DNA from: Candidatus Omnitrophota bacterium
GTDB lineage: Bacteria > Omnitrophota > Gorgyraeia > Zapsychrales > Fredricksoniimonadaceae
DNA: 28,516 nt
Direction: 5' to 3'
Assembly (NCBI GenBank): GCA_017987425.1
Contig: JAGNTT010000007.1
Coordinates: 1 to 28,516, forward strand
Below, piece after piece: positions 1-7,582 of the stretch. Made by a program: the position numbers and the translations under genes. Numbering within the stretch: the stretch's first letter is position 1; each line of letters begins with the position of its first letter. The notes under the pieces were generated by a model that was not told the DNA's origin, searched no databases, and worked only from the letters and a program-made list of their open reading frames with translations.

Positions 1-599
1 AGATTATGGCGGAGACATAAACGATTCAGCTCATCGAGCTCTTCCGCGCTGATGTAGGATCCCGTCGGGTTATTGGGATTCACGAGCACAATGACGCGCG
101 TAGTAGGATCGATCGCTTCTTCCAGCGCGCGCAAATCGATACTCCATCGGTCATTCTCAAAGATAAGCGGATAAAAATCATAGACCGCATCAGCTAATTC
201 GATCAGATATTGGAACAACGGATAGCTGGGCCGGGCGATCAGTACTTTCTCACCAGGATTAAGAAGGAGCCGGAACAGAAATGTGTAAGCCTCCGATGTG
301 CTCGAAGTAAGAACGACCGACTGCGGATCCACCTTTTTGCCTTGCCCGCCATGATAATCGGCAATCACCCGTCGTGCGGAAAACATTCCTTTGGATTCAG
401 GAGAATAAAGAAGATTGTCTGGATTTTCAAAAGCCTGCAAAAGACTTTTAGGATAGTCAAAACCGCAGTGCGTCGGATTAGATTCGGTAAGATCGATGAT
501 TTCGGCACCGCTTGATCGCAGACGGTCCAGCTCATCGTTTAGTCGGTTAGCACTCATTTCCCAGTCGGTACGGGAAGAAAATTTAAAGTCGGACGGCAT
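1..599 (-). CDS. class I/II pyridoxal-phosphate aminotransferase (C-terminus beyond the window edge)
   Basis: Fold-type I PLP aminotransferase, truncated by the left edge of the window; 199 codons of the N-terminal half are present. Translation of the minus strand opens MPSDFKFSSRTDWEM and contains an N-terminal 'DLTESNPT' segment, a 'SSTSEAYTFLFRLL' glycine-loop-like region, 'RPSYPLFQYL' and near the edge the diagnostic NPNNPTG motif (codons around 60-85), whose Asn contacts the PLP ring oxygen in this family. The catalytic Lys lies outside the window, so substrate class (aspartate, aromatic, alanine-like) cannot be assigned. The ATG lies 2 bases after the stop of the upstream PEQ-repeat gene, so translation is probably coupled. 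The start is well fixed by this junction; no strong Shine-Dalgarno site is seen. Confidence 0.9.
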   Translation of the reverse strand, partial: MPSDFKFSSRTDWEMSANRLNDELDRLRSSGAEIIDLTESNPTHCGFDYPKSLLQAFENPDNLLYSPESKGMFSARRVIADYHGGQGKKVDPQSVVLTSSTSEAYTFLFRLLLNPGEKVLIARPSYPLFQYLIELADAVYDFYPLIFENDRWSIDLRALEEAIDPTTRVIVLVNPNNPTGSYISAEELDELNRLCLRHN

Positions 600-601
600 A
601 A

Positions 602-1783
602 TCAGCTTTCGGGCTTCTTCTCGGGATCTTTCTCCGGACTTTGTTCAGGATTCAGATCGGGAACCTTCGGAGAAGGTTGTTCAGGCGGTTTTTCAGACAC
701 TTGTTCAGAAGACGAATCTGATGATTGTTGAGACGCTTGTTGCGGAATATTTCCGGAAGACAATTCGGGAGCCTTTTCCGGAGTTTGTTCGGGAATCTGT
801 TCTGTTGGCTGTTCAGAAATTTTCTCAGGTGATTGTTCGAGGATCGATTCAGTCGATAGTTCAGGCACTTTTTCGGGAGCTTGTTCAGGAATCGGTTCCG
901 ACGGCTGTTCGGGAACTTTTTCAGAAGATTGCTCAGGAACCGGTTCAGACGGCTGTTCAGGCGCTTTTTCGGAAGGTTGTTCAGGAACCGGTTCAGACGG
1001 CTGTTCAGGCGCTTTTATGGATGTTTGCTCAGGAACCTGTTCCAAGGGCGGTTCAGGAATTTGCTGTGAAGTCTGGACGGGCGGTTGCACAGCAGGCTGT
1101 TCCGACGACTGCTGTGAATTCCGGTCACGCGTCATTCGGGACATCTCACCCTCAAGCTGTCTGCATCTCCTCATTACTAGGTCGTAGTCGGTCTTGGTGA
1201 CCCACTGAATGTCATCCTTTTGTTTCTTCAATTCCGCATTGGTAAATTTCAACTCACGCAATTCCTTCTTATTGGCCTCCGATTCCTTCTCCCAAGCCAG
1301 TTGTTTGGCAATCAGGGAACGGACTTCCTCTTTAAACTTGGCTATCGTAATTTTATTCTCCTGGATTTCGATCTCAAGACGGAGTTTTACGGAATGACCT
1401 TCGTTAAGAATGTTCTGAGTCTTGCGCAATTCTTCTTTAAGATCATGATCGGCATGCTTCACCTTCTCGACCATCTGGCCCTCTTTTTCGCGCCAGGCCT
1501 TTTCGCGCGCCAGTTGCTCGATCTGCTCCTGGACTAATTTCTTTCCGTCCTCAATCTGCTCGAGAAATGTTTTACGCTCTTTTTTTAGAGATTCAATTTC
1601 ATTGACCAGGAGGGAATTATTTTTCTCCCAGCGCTTTGATATTTCTTCCCAATCTTTATCTTTCACCGGAGGCGGAGGCGTTACGCGTTTGCGTTTAAGC
1701 CTCGACGCCGGAAGATTGTAAATAAATATCGTGAGCCCCATGAGACACACAAAACCGATTATGGCAATCCAGATGAGTTCCAT
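602..1783 (-). CDS. membrane-anchored coiled-coil protein with PEQPSE-type repeat tail
   Basis: Unrecognised protein of 393 residues with three clear parts. Residues about 3-23 form one hydrophobic helix (ELIWIAIIGFVCLMGLTIF) followed by a basic stretch (RLKRKR), suggesting an N-terminal anchor with the rest in the cytoplasm. Residues about 44-215 are rich in E/K/L/Q with heptad spacing and should form a long coiled coil. From about residue 225 to the end the chain is a low-complexity tail of eight-residue units of the type PEQPSEPV/PEQPSEKA, acidic and proline rich, ending in KKPES. At DNA level the tail shows recent tandem duplication, with a 35-base exact copy offset by 48 bases. It is followed after 2 bases by the aminotransferase gene. 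Function unknown; such tails often act as flexible spacers. Weak GGA-type ribosome site. Confidence 0.75.
   Translation of the reverse strand: MELIWIAIIGFVCLMGLTIFIYNLPASRLKRKRVTPPPPVKDKDWEEISKRWEKNNSLLVNEIESLKKERKTFLEQIEDGKKLVQEQIEQLAREKAWREKEGQMVEKVKHADHDLKEELRKTQNILNEGHSVKLRLEIEIQENKITIAKFKEEVRSLIAKQLAWEKESEANKKELRELKFTNAELKKQKDDIQWVTKTDYDLVMRRCRQLEGEMSRMTRDRNSQQSSEQPAVQPPVQTSQQIPEPPLEQVPEQTSIKAPEQPSEPVPEQPSEKAPEQPSEPVPEQSSEKVPEQPSEPIPEQAPEKVPELSTESILEQSPEKISEQPTEQIPEQTPEKAPELSSGNIPQQASQQSSDSSSEQVSEKPPEQPSPKVPDLNPEQSPEKDPEKKPES
934..1016. repeat. 48-bp tandem direct repeat inside the PEQ tail
   Basis: The same 35-base string (starting CAGGAACCGGTTCAGACGGC on the plus strand) occurs at 934-968 and again at 982-1016, an offset of 48 bases. 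This equals two eight-residue protein units. Flanking units from about 610 to 1110 are degenerate versions with 24-base periodicity. Exact identity in only one pair implies a recent duplication or gene conversion within an older repeat tract. The repeat also keeps several other frames open, which explains long spurious plus-strand reading frames here. Confidence 0.8.
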
Positions 1784-1801
1784 AAGAAATTCCGTTTCGA
1801 T

Positions 1802-1830
1802 GCAGGGACGGGATTGAAATTCGCCCCTAC
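1802..1830 (-). repeat. short GTAGGGGCG-type inverted repeat
   Basis: On the minus strand GTAGGGGCG (1830-1822) faces CGTCCCTGC (1810-1802) across an 11-base loop. It forms a nine-pair stem in which two pairs are G-T wobbles. On the plus strand the same two positions would be C-A mismatches, so the fold suits a minus-strand transcript. It sits in the 5' region of the PEQ-repeat gene. It looks like a dispersed intergenic inverted repeat; copy number cannot be judged from one window. Confidence 0.45.
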
Positions 1831-1851
1831 AATATTGATATTATTTATAAA

Positions 1852-1882
1852 GCCGGGTGCAGACCCGACGGTTAGTCTAACC
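1852..1882 (-). terminator. weak hairpin terminator after the TMTC-like gene
   Basis: Reading the minus strand after the stop at 1908, a GGTTAG-A-CTAACC palindrome (1882-1870) is followed directly by a seven-pair stem GTCGGGT/ACCCGGC (1869-1852, loop CTGC) and then an A/T-rich run beginning TTTATAAATAA. The T tract is poor, so termination may be partial. The position between two genes 124 bases apart supports a transcription unit boundary. Confidence 0.4.
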
Positions 1883-1907
1883 CGAAGGGAAACCTTTGAC
1901 AATATGT

Positions 1908-3707
1908 TTAACGTTGCTGTCTGCCGGCGGTGACCGAGTTAAGCTTGTTCAAATTATCACGGGCGGCCGCAAGTCCAGGGTCCTTAGTTAGTATCCATTC
2001 CAAAAGCCCTTTTGCTTTTCCGGCATTCCCCTGCTGAATATAACAGATACTGAGGTTATTGGCCGCCAGCAGATTGTCCGGGTTAAGTGACAATGCCTTC
2101 TCCAGATCCTTGATACCGCCCGGCATGTCGCCTGCGCCGATGAGACTGAGCGCGCGGTTGGAATAAAGGTAACTGTCACCGGGATCAAGGGCGATGGCCT
2201 TATCATACTGCCCGACAGATGTTACAAAATCTCTTTTAAACGCATAACTCTGCGCGCTGTCGGAATAAATCCCCTTAAGCATTCCTTCATAAAACCGCCT
2301 GGCTTTGGGCGACTGTGTTTTCCCTGCATACCCGCTCATGATTTTTTCCGCTTCGGCGTATTGCCCGATTGCCTCATCCATCCGCCCCGCCTGAAAATAT
2401 GCCTTGGCCAGAAGAATACGAACTCTCCCCAATCGCGGTTCCATCTGCGATGAGCGTTCGAAAAGGACAATTTCATTCTTCCAGAAAGAATTCTGATTAA
2501 AAGAAAGCGCGGACAAAACAAGAACCGCTGCGATCGATACGCCGGTCAGCAAACGGCGGCCGTTCGCGTAATGTTTCGCAAGGATAGAGAGAAAAAGAAA
2601 GATACCGACGGACGGAAGATAGAGATTATGCTCCGAAGCGACAACAAAAGAATACTCATGAACCAGAGGAATAATATTTAAGACTGGCCCGAGCGCAACC
2701 GCGAACCAGGCCAAAGCGAACCACGCGAGTTTTTTCTGATCGGAGGGCAAAGGCCGCAAAGCCAGGACCAGTAAAACAACGGCCAGCCCACCCGCCGCCC
2801 ACGCTCCGGCATACGGAGCCAAAATATCAATACTGCGATAATAATGCAGCCCCGTCGGAAGAAACAGAAGTTTGACATACATCCCGATGGTGCCGGGAAT
2901 GGCCAGAAGGCGTAATTTTAATTCACCGGTATTCTCGAGAATAGTCGACGCAAAACCGCCGAAAAGTGCGTGACGGATAAACATGTATCCGGCAAGCGCG
3001 GCAAACATCAGCAAGACTCGCTTAGCGGACGATGAATGCCGTTTGTCGGCAAAGACTTCATAAGCCAGACAAAAGAAAGGAAAAACGACAGCCTGTTCCT
3101 TGCTCAACAATGCCAGAATAAAAAGAACAAAAGATACGGCAAACGATCGTTCCCCTTCTTGCCCGCCCTCTCTCGCCCGCAAATAGTAATAAAAAGCGCC
3201 CAAAATGAAGAAGGAGCACACCAGGTTGGAAATGCCAGACACGCAGGCCACCGCTTCGGTCTGCACGGGATGAACAAGAAATAAAAGCGCAACGGCAAAC
3301 GCCGGGGCCGTCGTGCGGATAAGCCTGCGGCTGACGGCATAGACTAAGATCGCATTGGCGATATGAACAAGGATATTAAAGAAATGAAAACCGGCGGCGT
3401 TCGCACCGAACAATAAAAATTGCAGGCGGTAAAGAACCTCAAGTACTGGCCGGTAATACGGTGTGACCAGGCCATGAAAAAAGTCAGGCACCGACGGACG
3501 GAGAAAGGCATCCGCGATGTTGTCCCAGCGGCCGATGTCAGGATTTTTCAGGATGAAGACAACATCGTCGTGAACGAATGGATGGAAAATGGCGCTGGAA
3601 TAAATACAAAGTCCGAGAACAACAAGCAGGACAATGTGCGCGGCAAAGCCTCGATCAAGAAACCGGCAAACACAATCAAACAGTCTGGATTCCTTTGGGC
3701 TTGGCAT
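1908..3707 (-). CDS. polytopic membrane protein with C-terminal TPRs, TMTC/O-mannosyltransferase-like (GT-C fold)
   Basis: A 599-residue protein. Residues 1 to about 415 hold around ten hydrophobic helices. A charged HDD motif (residues 46-48) sits in the first periplasmic loop, where GT-C glycosyltransferases keep their catalytic acid. Further family-like segments are TPYYRPVLEVLYRLQF, the FHFFNILVHIANAILVY helix, LLFLVHPVQTEAVACVSG and SEHNLYLPSVGIFLF, all typical of TMTC/DUF1736-like proteins. Residues about 420-590 contain TPR units (LAKAYFQAGRMDEAI, SNRALSLIGAGDMPGGIKDL, NNLSICYIQQGNAGKAKGLL). Likely role is transfer of a sugar from a polyprenyl-phosphate donor to an extracytoplasmic acceptor, with the TPRs as a docking surface; the acceptor is unknown. 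It follows the Hpt gene by 17 bases, so it is probably in the kinase operon. Confidence 0.8.
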   Translation of the reverse strand: MPSPKESRLFDCVCRFLDRGFAAHIVLLVVLGLCIYSSAIFHPFVHDDVVFILKNPDIGRWDNIADAFLRPSVPDFFHGLVTPYYRPVLEVLYRLQFLLFGANAAGFHFFNILVHIANAILVYAVSRRLIRTTAPAFAVALLFLVHPVQTEAVACVSGISNLVCSFFILGAFYYYLRAREGGQEGERSFAVSFVLFILALLSKEQAVVFPFFCLAYEVFADKRHSSSAKRVLLMFAALAGYMFIRHALFGGFASTILENTGELKLRLLAIPGTIGMYVKLLFLPTGLHYYRSIDILAPYAGAWAAGGLAVVLLVLALRPLPSDQKKLAWFALAWFAVALGPVLNIIPLVHEYSFVVASEHNLYLPSVGIFLFLSILAKHYANGRRLLTGVSIAAVLVLSALSFNQNSFWKNEIVLFERSSQMEPRLGRVRILLAKAYFQAGRMDEAIGQYAEAEKIMSGYAGKTQSPKARRFYEGMLKGIYSDSAQSYAFKRDFVTSVGQYDKAIALDPGDSYLYSNRALSLIGAGDMPGGIKDLEKALSLNPDNLLAANNLSICYIQQGNAGKAKGLLEWILTKDPGLAAARDNLNKLNSVTAGRQQR

Positions 3708-3724
3708 GAGCTGAATCTTGGGGA

Positions 3725-4075
3725 TCAGGCGGTAAACTCTTTTTTGACTTTGACGGCAAACTGTTTGATCTGCTCAAACTGGACGTCAACATCCTTTAAG
3801 ACCGACGCTATCTGGTTGACATCGTCAGTTTTCGCCGCGTGCTCGATTTTAAGAAAATTGGCATGCATTGTTTTAGCTGAAATGTTTCCGGAAGCCCCTT
3901 TGAGTGAATGAGCAACCTCTTTAATTTTGGTGATGTCGCTGGTTTTGATGGCCTCGTCGAGCAACTGGCGCTTGCCGATAAAATCTTCCTGAAAGATATC
4001 CAAAAGCTCCAGAAGAAGTTCCTTGTCGTCCTGAACACGTTCCATAAAATCCGGCAAATCGATAATTTCACTCAT
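3725..4075 (-). CDS. stand-alone Hpt (histidine phosphotransfer) protein
   Basis: A 116-residue helical protein whose centre reads EVAHSLKGASGNI, the Hpt signature, with His56 as the expected phosphoacceptor and the Lys-Gly-Ala-Ser after it conserved. The N-terminal MERVQDDKELLLELLDIF helix is also typical. It should shuttle phosphate between the receiver domain of the hybrid kinase encoded 22 bases upstream and a further response regulator. An AAGGTG site lies 5 bases before the ATG. No DNA-binding regulator follows; the next gene is the TMTC-like membrane protein. The cognate output regulator must lie elsewhere or the relay acts as a phosphate sink. Confidence 0.93.
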   Translation of the reverse strand: MSEIIDLPDFMERVQDDKELLLELLDIFQEDFIGKRQLLDEAIKTSDITKIKEVAHSLKGASGNISAKTMHANFLKIEHAAKTDDVNQIASVLKDVDVQFEQIKQFAVKVKKEFTA

Positions 4076-4097
4076 AGGTCACCTTTTCTTAAAACGA

Positions 4098-6407
4098 TTA
4101 ATTCTTATTTTCGATCTGTTTCTCAAGTTCGGAATACAGCAATTCGCGGTTGATCGGCTTGGAAACATAACCATCCATTCCCTGTTTTAAATAAAATTCC
4201 TTGTCGCCCGCCATTGCATTGGCGGTCATGGCGATGATGATCACATGATTGCCGGTCTGCTTTTCTTCATTGCGGATCTGTCGGGTCGCTTCAATACCGG
4301 TCATCTCGGGCATCTGGTCATCCATGAGAATAATATCGAACGACTGCTTATTGAGCAGATCGAGGACTTCCTTGCCGTTGACCACTGTCGTCGCGCTTAA
4401 ACCCCGCTTCTCCAGCATCTTTAAAATGATCTTCTGATTGACGTGATTGTCTTCAGCCACCAGAATGCGCACCCCCGAACGCGAGACGGCCGACGGTGAA
4501 GCACCTGCGGTTGATTCCGAAGCAGAGTCGGAAACTCCGGCGAGAGGCTGGTGGGACGCCACTTCGTATAAGATGTTGAATTTGAAGGCGCTTCCTTCGT
4601 TGGCTTTACTTTCAACCCATATACGACCGTCCATCATCTCGACCAGTTTTTTGCAGATCGCAAGCCCGAGACCAGTACCGCCGTATTTGCGCGTCGTGTG
4701 GTCATCCGCCTGGGAGAACAAATCGAAAATAGTTTCATGTTTATCCTGCGGAATGCCGATACCGCTGTCCTCAACAGAGAAAAGAAGCTCACAACGTTTG
4801 TCTTTCGCATTGATCAGTTCAACTTTCACGCGAACAAAACCTTTATGAGTAAACTTGATGGCGTTATTGACCAGGTTGATGATGATCTGGCGCAGACGCA
4901 CCGGGTCGCCGATCAGATATTTCGGAATGCGGTCGTCGATATTCCATAAAAGGTCGATCTGCTTTTTACTCGCCAGGATCGCCAGACCGCGGCAGACATT
5001 CTTGATAAGATCATGAACATTGAGCTCGATCTTTTCGATGGTGATCTTGCCTGCCTCGGCCTTGGAAAGGTCGAGAATGTCATTGAGCAGACCCAGAAGA
5101 TTGTCCGCCGCGTCTTTGGCAACTTTAAGGTTCTCGCGCTGCTCGTCGGTGAGTTTAGTCTCAAGCGTCAAATCGATCATGCCGATGACAGCGTTCATGG
5201 GAGTTCTGACCTCATGCGACATTTTAGCGAGGAACAAACTTTTGGCGCTGTTGGCCTCCTCCGCCGCAAGTTTCGCCATCAAAAGCATCTGACGGAATTT
5301 CTTTTGTTCCGTGATGTCCTGGATGATCCCGATCGAACCGAGATAATTATTATTATCATCCCGCACGATATTCACCGAAAGATCGACATCAATAATATTG
5401 CCGTTTTTGCGGACAACCTTGGTTTCCATGTGGTGCTTGGAACCCGTGAGTATGATATTTTCGGCGCGTATCCTCTGCCATTCCTCCGGCGGATAGAGCG
5501 CACTGGCCGGCAATTGATTCAAATCCTTTTTGTTCATACCGAGCAGGCTCTCGGTAAACGAATTCCATGAGACGAGGCGCTGCTGCTGGTCGGTCACCAT
5601 GATCGCGGCCGGCGAGTTATCCAGAATGACGCGCATTTTGTTTTCGGATTCACGCAATTTGTTCTCGATGAGCTTAAGATTCGTAATGTCGTTTAAAATA
5701 CCGATGGATCCGATCACCTCGCCTTCGGAGTTCTTCAGGACAGAAATCGACACGTTGACATCCAGCATGCTTCCGTCGGTCCGGACCACCTGGGTGGCAA
5801 TATCGGCGAGCATCCCGCGTTCGCGGATACGCAGGGCGCGTATTCGCTTCCACTCTTCTGACGTATAAAGTTCATTGACCGGTTTATTAAAAAAATCTTT
5901 GGGGGCCATGGCGAGCATCTTCTCCGCCATGGGATTCCAAGCCACGATACGTTCGTTCTTGTCGGTGACCGTGATCGCAGCGGCGGATTTCTCGAATACG
6001 ACGCGAAAAAGTTCCTTGGATTCCGTTAATTGCCGTTCGATCTCTCTCTTAACCGAAACATCCTCGACCACGACATCAAAAAACTCCGCCTCGCGCCTGG
6101 CCGCATAAATGGTGGAGACAGACATATAACAGGGAATCAGACTGCGGTCTTTATGCTTGAGGAGCACTTCATGCTTGTTGACACTTCCCTGCTGTGTCGC
6201 CTGGGCGGTCAAATGATCATAACGGTCGGGATCGGAAAAAATATCACGGGCCTTGAGCCCCTCAACTTCGAGAGCGCCGTAACCCAATAGCTTGGCAAAC
6301 GCTTTATTGGCAAAAATAATCTGCCCCTTGCCGGAGGCTGAACTGCGGTAAACACCAGATGAAAGATTGTCGAGAATACTTTGGTAAGGAGATTGGGAAG
6401 ATTCCAT
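4098..6407 (-). CDS. cytosolic hybrid sensor histidine kinase, PAS-PAS-PAS-HisKA-HATPase-REC
   Basis: A 769-residue protein with no membrane segment or signal peptide. Three PAS domains (about 5-125, 130-250, 255-372) each end in an I-x-D-I-T/V-S-type strand; PAS2 and PAS3 are similar to each other. The HisKA H-box is KMSHEVRTPMNAVIGM, with His398. ATPase motifs are the N-box NLVNNAIKFTHKG (511-523), G1 DSGIGIP (547-553), F-box FDLFSQAD and G2 GGTGLGL. After a Ser/Ala-rich linker (about 622-643) comes a receiver domain with ILVAEDN, phosphoacceptor Asp696 (ILMDDQMPEMTG), Thr728 and Lys750. The protein senses a cytoplasmic or redox/ligand cue and phosphorylates itself, then its REC, then presumably the adjacent Hpt. 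Start ATG at 6407 has no strong Shine-Dalgarno site. Family assignment is firm; the signal is unknown. Confidence 0.95.
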   Translation of the reverse strand: MESSQSPYQSILDNLSSGVYRSSASGKGQIIFANKAFAKLLGYGALEVEGLKARDIFSDPDRYDHLTAQATQQGSVNKHEVLLKHKDRSLIPCYMSVSTIYAARREAEFFDVVVEDVSVKREIERQLTESKELFRVVFEKSAAAITVTDKNERIVAWNPMAEKMLAMAPKDFFNKPVNELYTSEEWKRIRALRIRERGMLADIATQVVRTDGSMLDVNVSISVLKNSEGEVIGSIGILNDITNLKLIENKLRESENKMRVILDNSPAAIMVTDQQQRLVSWNSFTESLLGMNKKDLNQLPASALYPPEEWQRIRAENIILTGSKHHMETKVVRKNGNIIDVDLSVNIVRDDNNNYLGSIGIIQDITEQKKFRQMLLMAKLAAEEANSAKSLFLAKMSHEVRTPMNAVIGMIDLTLETKLTDEQRENLKVAKDAADNLLGLLNDILDLSKAEAGKITIEKIELNVHDLIKNVCRGLAILASKKQIDLLWNIDDRIPKYLIGDPVRLRQIIINLVNNAIKFTHKGFVRVKVELINAKDKRCELLFSVEDSGIGIPQDKHETIFDLFSQADDHTTRKYGGTGLGLAICKKLVEMMDGRIWVESKANEGSAFKFNILYEVASHQPLAGVSDSASESTAGASPSAVSRSGVRILVAEDNHVNQKIILKMLEKRGLSATTVVNGKEVLDLLNKQSFDIILMDDQMPEMTGIEATRQIRNEEKQTGNHVIIIAMTANAMAGDKEFYLKQGMDGYVSKPINRELLYSELEKQIENKN

Positions 6408-6430
6408 AAATAAAATCGGACCGACGAGTT

Positions 6431-6721
6431 TTATAGTTTCAATTTTAAATTAACGCCGATGGCGCACACATTGAGTATGGCCGTCAGAACGGCGAGCGCC
6501 ACCATGCACGATTTTAAAATTCCGCCCCAGTTCGAATAGAAATCAAACTCATTAAAACCCGTCAGCAAGGCGTGGATCAGATAAATTGCAAGAAAGACCG
6601 AAAAACCGGATAAAAAAAAGATAAGAAGTGAAAACAGCGTCGACAAAACAAGCACGAAGACATTATAAAGAAGAATATTTCCTTCGGAAATTTTGCTTGC
6701 GGCGATTCCTATGCGCTTCAT
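6431..6721 (-). CDS. small membrane protein of unknown function
   Basis: A 96-residue protein with two or three hydrophobic helices: about 19-39 (NVFVLVLSTLFSLLIFFLSG), an adjoining 40-54, and 70-90 (CMVALAVLTAILNVCAIGV). Short charged ends are MKRIG and KLKL. No domain was recognised. It lies 26 bases after the M48 peptidase gene and 23 bases before the hybrid kinase, so it could belong to either transcription unit. No convincing Shine-Dalgarno sequence is present. Reality is supported by the hydrophobic pattern and its snug fit between genes. Confidence 0.65.
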   Translation of the reverse strand: MKRIGIAASKISEGNILLYNVFVLVLSTLFSLLIFFLSGFSVFLAIYLIHALLTGFNEFDFYSNWGGILKSCMVALAVLTAILNVCAIGVNLKLKL

Positions 6722-6747
6722 AACTCATGGCCTGCTTGTTTTCGCTT

Positions 6748-7500
6748 TTATTTACTGATCTCTTCCTCGACGGCCTTGATGCGGTCATCCATGTGCGGAT
6801 GAGTCCTTAAGATCGTCGGCGGTTCAGGACCTTTGGAATTTTCTTTTAACACCTGAAACGTTCGTATCATAGCATCTAAATCATAGCCAGCCAAGCGCAT
6901 ATATTTAATTCCTAAGCGGTCGGCTTCATATTCATCCTGACGGCCGTATGCTGAAAGCGCAATGTTGGCAACCAGCCCTCCACCGACGGAGGCGAGCTGT
7001 CGCGCAGTCTCATTGGTTATGGCTCCGAGCACAACTCGGGACACAAAATCGACACCCAAACCCGCCTGAAATTTCTTGATGGTGTGACGCGCGGCGCAGT
7101 GTCCGATTTCATGCGCAATGACCGCAGCGATCTCATCATCGCTCGACAATTTATCGTACAAACCTTCAAAAAAATAAATGTAACCCCCCGGAACGGTGAA
7201 GGCATTCAGTTCATTTTTGTCAACAAGCTTAAAATGGTACTTGTAATCCTGACGGTCAGAGACCTGGGCAAGTTTATTGCCGATACGGTTAAGGCGATCG
7301 ACCTTTGCCTGGTCCTTTGAAAATGAATATTCCTTGCTCAGCTGTCCGTCAAAACTTTGCCCCATGCTGACCTCAGCATCGGTCGATACAAAAATAAATT
7401 CCGACCTGCCTGTCGCGGCGTTAAAAGTGGCGCAGCCTGTGGAAAATAAAAAAAGGCATAGAATGAGGGACGTAAGACGTGGGACGTAGGACGAAGGCAT
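6748..7500 (-). CDS. M48-family metallopeptidase lipoprotein
   Basis: With the start at 7500 this is a 250-residue protein. A signal peptide ends in the lipobox STGC (Cys23), so it should be lipid anchored and exported. The zinc-peptidase motif is HEIGH at 130-134, with the third ligand Glu192 in DEYEADRLG, typical of Oma1/BepA-like M48 peptidases. It probably degrades or refolds misfolded envelope proteins. The start choice matters: a longer frame back to a GTG at 7560 exists, but it is entirely inside repeat sequence and would put basic residues far upstream of the signal helix. Even with the 7500 start, the first eleven codons (MPSSYVPRLTS) are repeat DNA. No clear Shine-Dalgarno site precedes either start. 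Confidence 0.88.
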   Translation of the reverse strand: MPSSYVPRLTSLILCLFLFSTGCATFNAATGRSEFIFVSTDAEVSMGQSFDGQLSKEYSFSKDQAKVDRLNRIGNKLAQVSDRQDYKYHFKLVDKNELNAFTVPGGYIYFFEGLYDKLSSDDEIAAVIAHEIGHCAARHTIKKFQAGLGVDFVSRVVLGAITNETARQLASVGGGLVANIALSAYGRQDEYEADRLGIKYMRLAGYDLDAMIRTFQVLKENSKGPEPPTILRTHPHMDDRIKAVEEEISK

Positions 7501-7575
7501 TACAACATTAAACACCCAAGGCAAACCCCGCTTATCTTGTCTTTTCGTCCAACGTCTCACGTCCCACGTCCTTCG
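7465..7575. repeat. fold-back element A, 7-base words (GGACGTG)
   Basis: Right arm 7546-7575, read on the minus strand, is GGACGTG GGACGTG, then AGACGTT GGACGAA. Left arm 7465-7495, read on the plus strand, is GGACGTA AGACGTG, then GGACGTA GGACGAA. The arms are inverted copies around a loop of roughly 50 bases and can form a stem of about 28 positions. On minus-strand RNA two of the differences become G-U wobbles and two remain mismatches. Because the words repeat every 7 bases, several stem registers are possible. It starts 8 bases after the HD-gene stop, and its far arm contains the M48 start codon. Confidence 0.85.
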
Positions 7576-7582
7576 TAATTAT

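Noticed and set aside
496..1200. Long plus-strand frame of 234 codons rich in VQ/EPVQ repeats
   Set aside because: It is the complement of the PEQPSE repeat tail of the minus-strand gene; the 24-base period keeps several frames open. It has no ribosome site or family match.
5013..5570. Plus-strand frame of 185 codons opposite the hybrid kinase
   Set aside because: Antisense shadow of well-conserved kinase domains.
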